A stretch of 64,000 nt of DNA, from NCBI GenBank assembly GCA_029263455.1, contig JAJCXM010000008.1, positions 248,001 to 312,000 of the forward strand, written 5' to 3'. The notes beneath the pieces were generated by a model. The model saw nothing but the letters and a program-made list of their open reading frames with translations. It ran no database searches and was not told the DNA's origin. Positions 25,711 to 32,809 of the stretch are shown in pieces. Every line of letters starts with the position of its first letter. The stretch's first letter is position 1. Source of the stretch: Holophagae bacterium. Its GTDB lineage: Bacteria > Acidobacteriota > Holophagae > Acanthopleuribacterales > Acanthopleuribacteraceae. Position numbers and translations under genes: made by a program.

Positions 25711-26870
25711 AATACCTCGTTGTGATGCTCTTGGGGTTTATGTCTCTGGCTGCCTTGTCACAAGTAACTTGCCCCCCCGGCGCCTACCACGTTTCTTTTC
25801 CTAGTGTCGATCCCGTCTGGGAATTCTGTGTGTTGAGGCCGTCGGCTTCCAGTGGACCTGATGGCTCTGGTCTAGAAATAAGAGATGCATTTTACAAAGG
25901 GCTACGCGTTTTTAAACGTGCACATGCGCCGATATTAAACGTGCAATATGATGCGGGTGGATGTGGCTGCTACCGCGATTGGTCCGACCAGGAACGATCT
26001 TTTGCGATGGATGGAACACCTTCACCCCCAGGCTTTTACAAGACATCATTTGCTGCCGAAACGGTGTGTGATCATGCACAAGATCGCAGTAATCCGCCCG
26101 GTGACTGTCCCTGGGGAGGACCTCACCCATGTAACACGGGCGTTGCCGTCGAAGAGTATCCCGATCACATCAGGTTAACCTCTCAGTTCCAGGCTGGTTG
26201 GTATCGTTACACCATGCGCTGGGAGTTTTACGTGGATGGCACCATCCTGCCTACGTTTGGCTTTGGTATCTATAACAACTCCTGTTCTAGTGCCAGCCAC
26301 AGACATCACAATTATTGGCGCCTTGATTTTGATATCGACGATGCTGGCAATGATTTTGTTCAAGAAGTCGAGGCTGGTTCACCCACCGTGCTGCCTTCTG
26401 AAACAACCCGTGCCTGGCAAGGTAACACGACATCGTGGGAAGTGATGGATGCGACATCAGGACGAGGTTATCGCGTCACACCTGGCGTTCAAGATTTGCT
26501 TCTGCCCGTTGATGGCTTTTCGAAACTTGATTTCATGGCATCCGCTTACAAGGCTAGCGAGATCTCAGATAGTGGGGGCGGTTGTGCCATCAATGAAGGA
26601 TCATTAGCCAACGGTGAATCCATTGCCAATACAGATGTTGTCCTATGGTATCGCGCTGGCGTTCACGATGTCGTAGGTGAAGATATCTACTACTGCAAGA
26701 CTGGCGGTCCGATCCTCGAACCGATTGGTGATTGGGAACCTTGCGGTCCCAATCCAAATAACTTCGTCGAATATTGGCAACTGGATAATCTAGACTACGA
26801 CGCCAACATGAACGGGGTCGTTGATGTGGCAGACCTAGCCGCTCTCGTCGATCAAGGGTGCTTCGACTAA
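25707..26870 (+). CDS. secreted protein with dockerin-like C-terminal motif, unknown function
   Basis: A 387-residue exported protein (signal peptide MKYLVVMLLGFMSLAALSQ) with many Cys (GGCGCYRDW, ETVCDHA, DCPWGGPHPCN), suggesting disulfides outside the cell. A His-rich stretch SHRHHNYWRLDFDIDD and WYRAGVHDVVGED faintly recall the catalytic domain of copper amine oxidases, but I see no cofactor Tyr motif and do not assign that function. The last ~25 residues (DYDANMNGVVDVADLAALVD) match a single calcium-binding dockerin type I half-repeat. It is cotranscribed with the preceding secreted protein and followed by a strong terminator. Confidence 0.72.
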   Translation: MKYLVVMLLGFMSLAALSQVTCPPGAYHVSFPSVDPVWEFCVLRPSASSGPDGSGLEIRDAFYKGLRVFKRAHAPILNVQYDAGGCGCYRDWSDQERSFAMDGTPSPPGFYKTSFAAETVCDHAQDRSNPPGDCPWGGPHPCNTGVAVEEYPDHIRLTSQFQAGWYRYTMRWEFYVDGTILPTFGFGIYNNSCSSASHRHHNYWRLDFDIDDAGNDFVQEVEAGSPTVLPSETTRAWQGNTTSWEVMDATSGRGYRVTPGVQDLLLPVDGFSKLDFMASAYKASEISDSGGGCAINEGSLANGESIANTDVVLWYRAGVHDVVGEDIYYCKTGGPILEPIGDWEPCGPNPNNFVEYWQLDNLDYDANMNGVVDVADLAALVDQGCFD

Positions 26871-26889
26871 GCTTTGATTCCCCAAGAAT

Positions 26890-26917
26890 GGAGGTCCTTG
26901 ATCAAGGACCTCCTTTT
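26890..26917 (+). terminator. rho-independent terminator
   Basis: A perfect 24-base palindrome built on GGAGGTCCTTGA is followed by TTTT, 20 bases after the stop of the dockerin-like gene. It also separates that gene from the convergent btuB. Confidence 0.87.
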
Positions 26918-26925
26918 GCTCGGGC

Positions 26926-28827
26926 TTAAAATTGAAGGGTGAAGCCGCCAAAGAAGCGCCGACCTTGGTTCTTGTAGCCGACGACTCGTACTTGATCGTC
27001 ATCTAGAACGTTATCGGCGCGTATGTGGGTTGACCATCGTGGGTTGAAACGGAAACGTACACCTAAATCCACCAGATCAATGACGGCCAATTGCACGCGG
27101 ATCTGTTCAAAAGTGGTCGAGTCAAAGGTAATGTCGTCCCGTTCTCCCTCATGGCGCCAACGTGCAAAGTAGTGCAAGCGATCCAGGATTTGTCCATTAA
27201 GGCTCAAGCCAAATTGGCGTTCTGGACGACGCAGCAACTTCTCGTCAAGACCGTTGTGAGCATCCAAATCCTCGACAAAGGCCTTGATTTTGAGGTGCCT
27301 GCCTTGATATTCCAGGCTAGCTTCCAATCCTGAGATTTGCGCCCGGTCTTCGTTGATGTAATAGCTGGCAAAAGTATTGGCATCAAAGAAAAACGTAATC
27401 AATTGTTTGTAACGCGCTTGGTGGTAACGCACATCGGCCGTCAATTTTTGTGCTTCCCAATGCTGCTGTACGCCTAACTCCCACGACGTGCTCTTCTCCG
27501 CCTCCAACTCCTGATTCCCGTATTGTGAATACAGGTTGTAAAGGGAAGGGGCGCGAAATCCGGTCCCCAGGTGAGCTGAAACTCGAGTGCCGATGACGGG
27601 CAAAACAGCTGAAGCGCCTGCTTGATAGGTTAATGCCTCGCCGAACTGATCGTGGTCGGCCCAACGCACGCCTGCCAAATATGAGCCCTGCTTTGACTCA
27701 CCGCCCAACTGGGCAAAGCTAGCGAAGGTTTCGGCTTCGCCATCAAGGGCGGAGGTGAAGGGCGTCTCACCAAAATAGAATAGATCATTGCCGGTCGCTG
27801 CTTCTCTCTCCCACTCAAGCCCTGCCAATAGGCGGTGGGTATCATCAATCTGGATCACGTTACGCCAGCCTATTTCGCTATTGGTACCGGAATACTCGTT
27901 GTGGGATTCCAGTGTAGGCTCAAAACTATCTGGGTTTCGTGTTCGCCGGCGAGTTTCTCCTAAATTCGCTTGAACGTGTGAGTTTATGCGATCAGACCAC
28001 TGGTATTCGACAAATCCAGCCGCGCTCAATTCCCGTATGGCGCCGCGAAAATCGGGATCGTCACCGAAACTACCGCCAAAACTGTCCAAGTCCATGCGGC
28101 CTTCCAACCAGTTAAGATCGAGTCCCAATTTTACGCGGTCGCGACTGTGGCCAACGCCAACCTGAATGTGGGAACGGTCGTAGCCATCGTCTTCTAATGG
28201 ATCTGAGAAATTGTCGTTTGCCGCTGAAACGCCGTCCGTTTGCCACTGATCGACCGAAAATGACAAGCTGTTTTGCTCGCTGGCGGCCATCCAATCGGTA
28301 CTAGCGCGCCAAGCGCCCTCGTCACTTGCTTCAAGGGCAAAATGACCCTGGGCTTGTTCATGGCCATGGCGACTGATGATGTGGATCACGCCCGATACAG
28401 CGTCAGATCCGTAAAGCACCGATTGTGGACCGTAGAGCACCTCTATGCGTTCGATTCCGGCGGTCGATTGATGGGCAAAATCATAGGCCCGTGATACGCC
28501 AGATGCGTCGTTTCGTTTGGCGCCGTCTACCAGCACCAACACATGTTCAGATGGCGCGCCGCGCAAGAAAACACGCGACAGCGAACCGTCTCCGCCATTA
28601 CTCACGATAGTGATACCAGCTTGATACTCAAGCACCTCTTGCACGGTTTTCCATTGATGACGTTCAATTTCGTCTGCTGTGATGACCTTGATTTGACTGA
28701 CGGCCGATTCATGAGAACGGTCAGCCTTACTTGAAATCACAGTTATCTGTTCTTTGATAAGGATGTCGCCCTGCCCAAACACGGGCATGGCGGTAACTAG
28801 CCATATGGCCATAACGCTTAACTTCAT
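26926..28827 (-). CDS. btuB: TonB-dependent outer membrane receptor, vitamin B12 (BtuB-like)
   Basis: A 633-residue receptor: signal peptide (MKLSVMAIWLVTAMPVFGQ), then a TonB-box-like ILIKEQITVISSKAD. The plug domain has VQEVLEYQAGI, VFLRGAPSEHVLVLVDGAKRND, IERIEVLYGPQSVLYGSDAV and GVIHIISR. A 22-strand barrel ends in a terminal aromatic (FGGFTLQF). Length is close to E. coli BtuB. The substrate call rests mainly on the cobalamin riboswitch directly upstream. ATG at 28827 has GAGGGAG about 7 bases before it; the ORF continues 10 codons further up without support. The inner-membrane B12 transporter is not in the window. Confidence 0.92.
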   Translation of the reverse strand: MKLSVMAIWLVTAMPVFGQGDILIKEQITVISSKADRSHESAVSQIKVITADEIERHQWKTVQEVLEYQAGITIVSNGGDGSLSRVFLRGAPSEHVLVLVDGAKRNDASGVSRAYDFAHQSTAGIERIEVLYGPQSVLYGSDAVSGVIHIISRHGHEQAQGHFALEASDEGAWRASTDWMAASEQNSLSFSVDQWQTDGVSAANDNFSDPLEDDGYDRSHIQVGVGHSRDRVKLGLDLNWLEGRMDLDSFGGSFGDDPDFRGAIRELSAAGFVEYQWSDRINSHVQANLGETRRRTRNPDSFEPTLESHNEYSGTNSEIGWRNVIQIDDTHRLLAGLEWEREAATGNDLFYFGETPFTSALDGEAETFASFAQLGGESKQGSYLAGVRWADHDQFGEALTYQAGASAVLPVIGTRVSAHLGTGFRAPSLYNLYSQYGNQELEAEKSTSWELGVQQHWEAQKLTADVRYHQARYKQLITFFFDANTFASYYINEDRAQISGLEASLEYQGRHLKIKAFVEDLDAHNGLDEKLLRRPERQFGLSLNGQILDRLHYFARWRHEGERDDITFDSTTFEQIRVQLAVIDLVDLGVRFRFNPRWSTHIRADNVLDDDQVRVVGYKNQGRRFFGGFTLQF

Positions 28828-28865
28828 TTGTCTTCTCCCTCGAAAAGTTGTTGCCAATTTATCGA

Positions 28866-29140
28866 ACTCGCGTCTCCTGGCTCACAGTTCATCCTCAGCC
28901 CCGGCCTTCCCATCGTCTTGACAGTGGCTTGGTTGGGGCTTTGTCCCTGCATACAGTCGCGGGGCGGCACGTGCGTCTCACACGTTTCCACTCGTTCCAT
29001 ACGCCGGTTACCCGGTCTGGCTGCGTCGGTTGTTTTACCCGAACTTTCAACGCATTTCAGGGTGCTCTGACTTTCGTATTACACGATGACAGTGGCGGGT
29101 ACCGCGCCGGAATTCCACCGGACTTCCCCCTGACTTGTAA
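28866..29140 (-). ncRNA. cobalamin (adenosylcobalamin) riboswitch
   Basis: On the minus strand the leader shows the conserved cobalamin riboswitch blocks in order. These are GGGGGAAGTCCGGTGGAATTC with CCGGCGCGGTACCCGCCACTG (29130 down to about 29083), a variable arm with CCCGCGACTG, a second GCCACTG, GATGGGAAGGCCGGGGC, and finally GAGCCAGGAGACGCG (B12 box region, 28869-28883). It ends about 40 bases before the btuB start, so it probably acts by hiding the ribosome site when B12 is bound. No separate terminator stem with a U-tract was seen. Confidence 0.93.
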
Positions 29141-29285
29141 TTGTGAGTATGGATCTTCAAGTCAAGCTAAGTCAAGTCACACACTCACAACCTGTCGCTG
29201 TATTTGTAAAAAAATAGATTCATGGAGATTTGACCTCTTTTGAACTATAGTGGCTTTGTTTAACATTAGATTGAGGGGGACGAGT

Positions 29286-29807
29286 ATGAATGACGTGACT
29301 ATGCCAGATGCAGAGCATGATGAAACAGGCGCGCTTCAAGATGAAGCGGGCGCGCAACAAGTCGAAATCGAGTTGGCTGTGGAGCAGCTTCGTCGCGGCG
29401 GAAATTGGTTCTACTGGCTAGCGGGCCTTTCGATGGTCAATTCCTTGGTCGCCGTGTTTGGCGGCGAATGGCGTTTGCTTTTTGGACTGGGAATCACGCA
29501 GTTTGTTGATGGCTTTGGCTTGGCCTTCATCGCCGAGGAACCCGGCTCAACTACCATCATTCGGTCCGTTGTATTTGTGATCAACCTATCTATCGCCTGT
29601 GCGGTTGCCTCGTTCGGATTGTTAGCCAATAAAGCCAGATCATGGGTTTTTATGCTTGGCATGGTGATCTATGTGGTGGACGCCCTATTGCTCGTATTGA
29701 TTGCGGATTGGTTGTCGGTGGCGTTTCATGTCTGGGTCTTGTTTGCCCTTTTTGGCGGCCTAAAAGCCAGCCTACTCATTAACAAGATGAGGGCAAACGT
29801 AAGCTGA
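29286..29807 (+). CDS. multi-pass membrane protein, unknown
   Basis: A 173-residue protein with a ~40-residue acidic cytoplasmic-like N-terminus and five or so hydrophobic helices (WFYWLAGLSMVNSLVAVFGG, LLFGLGITQFVDGFGLAFI, VVFVINLSIACAVASFGLLA, FMLGMVIYVVDALLLVLI, FHVWVLFALFGGL). ATG at 29286 follows GAGGGGGA. No family is recognised with certainty. It is adjacent to, but divergent from, the riboswitch-btuB unit. Confidence 0.7.
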   Translation: MNDVTMPDAEHDETGALQDEAGAQQVEIELAVEQLRRGGNWFYWLAGLSMVNSLVAVFGGEWRLLFGLGITQFVDGFGLAFIAEEPGSTTIIRSVVFVINLSIACAVASFGLLANKARSWVFMLGMVIYVVDALLLVLIADWLSVAFHVWVLFALFGGLKASLLINKMRANVS

Positions 29808-29940
29808 ATAGTCGACTAAATGTTATTGATTCTCGGTTGAGGGTTGCTGAGTAAAGGCTAATAGTTAATGGACGGCTAACTCTTTATTGTTGGTGACGCT
29901 TTGGTTATGATTTGGCTACGCCCTTTTTGCGAGGTTCGAC

Positions 29941-31302
29941 GTGATTCTATTTTTTTGCTTGATCACGCACGTTTCGGTTTCTGCGCCAAACGTGACTGGT
30001 TTTTGTCCAAACGACAGTCACGAGTTAATGGACGCGCTGCAATTCACTGTGAATTCAGATGATTTCGCCAATGCCAGCCCAGAGAATCCTATGTTTTTAC
30101 GGCTGAAATTGCCTTCAGGTGTAGTTTTGGGTAATTCAGTTGGCAGTGTTGATCCGTCTTTTCCTAACGCCGTCCATTTGGCCTTAAGATTAAGGGCCAG
30201 TTCGCAACGCGAGCTTGATTTAGCTGAAGACGCCATTTCCATCGTGCGTTGGCGACGGGGTGAAAGAGCCATTTGGTTTAAAGTCATCGTGCCTTCTAGT
30301 CTATGGTTAAGAGACGGCGATACGCACCTGCCACCTCAAGCGGATGATCCGGTCTCATTTACCATTGGCGTCGACGCACCGTCATCCGCTTCAGGGAATA
30401 GTCACTTGATTGAACAACATTTAAGCAATGCGCGTTTTAATCGTTACGCCGATAACTTTCCCGCAGATACTAGGCTCTTTTTGGACTTTAGCCACAGTGA
30501 ATTCGCTGACATAGAAAGTGATGAAACTCTGGGATTATTGATGTTAGAAGCGCCCGAAATCTTATCCAATGTGATAGGCGTCAATTCCGAGGCGGACGAA
30601 AACGAGATTAGCTTTGATTTGGTCGATCAGCATACAAATGAAGTGATATATAACGTCGCCCATCAACGTGGCTGTTTGCGTCAGGTTTTTCCTTGGGTCA
30701 GTAATAACCAGCAGTATCAGAGTCAGCTATGGTTGAGTAATGGTTGGGATCGCGATGGCATGGTTCGCTTGCAAGCAACGAGCGGCAATGGTTCAAGTGC
30801 GCAAGTGGAGATCGAACTAGCTGCTAAACAAATGATTTCGCTCGATTTAGATCAACTCTTTGATTTGACGCCTAGTTTCAGTTTACTGGTGTACGCTTCG
30901 AGTGATCTGATCCAAAGCCAATTGCATGTGACTCTACAATCCTATGGTCTGGCGGCCGTTGACGGTATTCGTGTGCCACCTCTTTCTTTTGACGGTGGCG
31001 CTTTTGGTTTGACGTTTAATGTCTTGCCAAATCAGGACGCGGTTTCAGCCATAACGCTGGTTAATATTAGTGATGAGATTGCCCAACTAACCGTCCGCGC
31101 TTTCAGTCGTGATGGATCGTTACTTCATCAATCAAACCTCGAATTGGAGCCGCGGATTCCTTACGCCAGGCTAACTGACACCTTTGCACCTAATCAGGAT
31201 GTACGTATCGAAGTTGGCAGTTTTGATGAAATTGTGGGCGCCTCGTTTCTGTTTAATGCCAAGGGCTACCCATCCATCGTGCCAGCCATTCAATCGGATT
31301 AG
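29941..31302 (+). CDS. secreted protein with C-terminal PWxSNN-type module
   Basis: A 453-residue exported protein starting at GTG with a hydrophobic leader (VILFFCLITHVSVSA). The N-terminal ~240 residues are a beta-rich region of unknown kind. From about residue 246 it carries a ~205-residue module beginning QVFPWVSNNQQYQSQLWLSN and ending VGASFLFNAKGYPSIVPAI. The same module occurs twice at the end of the 1562-residue BNR protein (46288). Function is unknown; a surface or adhesion module is a reasonable guess. The GTG start follows GAGG by about 8 bases. Confidence 0.72.
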   Translation: MILFFCLITHVSVSAPNVTGFCPNDSHELMDALQFTVNSDDFANASPENPMFLRLKLPSGVVLGNSVGSVDPSFPNAVHLALRLRASSQRELDLAEDAISIVRWRRGERAIWFKVIVPSSLWLRDGDTHLPPQADDPVSFTIGVDAPSSASGNSHLIEQHLSNARFNRYADNFPADTRLFLDFSHSEFADIESDETLGLLMLEAPEILSNVIGVNSEADENEISFDLVDQHTNEVIYNVAHQRGCLRQVFPWVSNNQQYQSQLWLSNGWDRDGMVRLQATSGNGSSAQVEIELAAKQMISLDLDQLFDLTPSFSLLVYASSDLIQSQLHVTLQSYGLAAVDGIRVPPLSFDGGAFGLTFNVLPNQDAVSAITLVNISDEIAQLTVRAFSRDGSLLHQSNLELEPRIPYARLTDTFAPNQDVRIEVGSFDEIVGASFLFNAKGYPSIVPAIQSD

Positions 31303-31345
31303 AAAGGCATGGGTAGTTGCGGGACTGTATCGCAGGTGGTGACTA

Positions 31346-31852
31346 TCACTTACTGCGTAAGAACCAGGACGCAATGATCGTCATCAATGCGCCTATCAAG
31401 AAAACAGTAATGGACATTAACAAGGCTTGGAAGATGGGACTGAACATGAATTCGCTCATCGAATTTAGTTGGGCTAACTGGGCTTCAATCGCCTCCTGCG
31501 AGGCGCCGCTGTCGCGCACCATTTGCTTGTAATGAGCGTAATACTCGTGCACGAACTCGGTATCGATAAAGCGGTAAAGAATATAGGTGAACAGCCCAAA
31601 GATAGCTGAACTGATGCCCGTGATCTGTGTACCCACCCAAACGCCTTGCTTAAAACTCAACTGACCAAGCTGTTCTCGTTGTGCCCGGATGCCCACAAAG
31701 ACCAAGCTCATACACAAGACCATGGTGGTGTAACCGATAACTTCAGATGTTTTGTAGTTTTCTGGAATGGTTGGCACCAAGACCATGCCTATAGCAATGA
31801 CGGTGACCATTGTCGTGCCGGCTATCAGACCATATTTGTAAATCGTTTTCAT
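31346..31852 (-). CDS. DUF4199 family membrane protein
   Basis: A 168-residue protein with four membrane helices (LIAGTTMVTVIAIGMVLV, VIGYTTMVLCMSLVFVGI, FKQGVWVGTQITGISSAIFG, FSPIFQALLMSITVFLIGAL) and a polar loop with Gln/Ala-rich helix QEAIEAQLAQLN. The spacing, with IRAQREQ after TM2 and FKQG before TM3, is typical of DUF4199. Its biochemical function is unknown. It is divergent from a membrane-anchored LuxR-type regulator, a pairing that suggests a common regulatory unit. Confidence 0.83.
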   Translation of the reverse strand: MKTIYKYGLIAGTTMVTVIAIGMVLVPTIPENYKTSEVIGYTTMVLCMSLVFVGIRAQREQLGQLSFKQGVWVGTQITGISSAIFGLFTYILYRFIDTEFVHEYYAHYKQMVRDSGASQEAIEAQLAQLNSMSEFMFSPIFQALLMSITVFLIGALMTIIASWFLRSK

Positions 31853-31981
31853 TGCGTGCTCCTCTGTTGTTCGATGGATGGCCTAACCATAATTCGGTTT
31901 AGGTCATTTAAGCCATCACCTGAACGGGTGATTTTGAGCGAACTCATGCGAATGGGTGAGTTCAAATGCCAACGAAGAGAC

Positions 31982-32008
31982 GCTTGCTGCCTGCTGCTTG
32001 CAGCTTGA
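31982..32008 (-). repeat. degenerate heptamer repeat (copy 2, reverse orientation)
   Basis: On the minus strand four units (AAGCTGC, AAGCAGC, AGGCAGC, AAGCG) of the same heptamer family as at 13293 and 35796 lie in the gap between the DUF4199 and LuxR genes. Confidence 0.7.
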
Positions 32009-32050
32009 CTAAACTCGCCACCACAACCTAAGTTCGCGTATGCTATCCGC

Positions 32051-32455
32051 ATGCGTCGTTGGATTCCCCTGACCGTAGGATTGGCATTGGCTGCTCTGTT
32101 GGCGGCTATGAAACTGCTGGAATTCGCCTTTTTTTCCTATCGCTTAAACCTAGAGACCTATCTAGGCTTGGTCGCCTTGGTATTTATGAGTCTAGGCATA
32201 GGCATCACCGCGTGGATTAAACGCCGTCCTGGCAAACGCCAGGCCCATTTTGAGGACGACGGTATTTTGAGCCGGCGGGAACGCGAAATTCTGGAGCGGA
32301 TAGCTATGGGGTTCACCAATTCCGAGATCGCAGAATCGTTATGTGTCTCGGTTAATACGATTAAGACCCACACGCGAAACATTTACGCCAAGCTCGGCGT
32401 CTCCAATCGGGCAGAGGCCGTTTTTCGTGCCAAACAAAAAGAAGAACTTGGTTAA
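32051..32455 (+). CDS. membrane-anchored LuxR-type transcriptional regulator
   Basis: A 134-residue protein with two N-terminal membrane helices (IPLTVGLALAALLAAMKLLEF and YLGLVALVFMSLGIGITAWI). These are joined by a basic linker to a GerE/LuxR helix-turn-helix (LSRREREILERIAMGFTNSE, IAESLCVSVNTIKTHTRNIY, AKLGVSNRAEAV). There is no receiver domain, so the signal must come through the membrane part or a partner. The divergent DUF4199 membrane protein is the obvious candidate partner and target. Confidence 0.88.
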   Translation: MRRWIPLTVGLALAALLAAMKLLEFAFFSYRLNLETYLGLVALVFMSLGIGITAWIKRRPGKRQAHFEDDGILSRREREILERIAMGFTNSEIAESLCVSVNTIKTHTRNIYAKLGVSNRAEAVFRAKQKEELG

Positions 32456-32809
32456 GCGCCTCGAAGAAAGCTCTCCGGCACATATGTCTTCGCCAAGAAA
32501 AGCCAGGAAACAATTTTTTGAATCTTGTGGATCCATGAAAACGGATGAAAAGAGTTGTAGATGTCAACAATCGTAAACATGAGAACGGCTGTTTGCTAAA
32601 GAATCGTGGCACCGTAACAGATAAGGGTCTGTTTCAGGATTTTTACATATGTGATCTTTGATTTGGATCAGTCTTTGCTGTGTTACCAAAACGTGAATCT
32701 TTTGTTGTAAAAGTTCATGACGACGATGTCATAACGCGAATATCTGTTTGCCACACAAACGTCTCGCGCATCGTCGAAGATCCAAGCACTTAGAATAATA
32801 GGAGACACG
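32456..32809. other. intergenic leader of the Oar-like receptor
   Basis: 354 bases without a convincing gene; short overlapping frames on both strands lack ribosome sites and family resemblance. It must contain the promoter of the large TonB receptor, whose ATG at 32810 has AGGAGA shortly before it. No riboswitch or strong hairpin was recognised. Confidence 0.6.

Noticed and set aside
25707-26870. Copper amine oxidase annotation for the dockerin-tailed protein
   Set aside because: Only a His-rich patch is reminiscent; the Asn-Tyr topaquinone motif was not found.
28848-29243. Open reading frames on the plus strand across the btuB leader
   Set aside because: The region is a cobalamin riboswitch on the opposite strand; the frames lie on RNA-structured sequence and resemble no protein.
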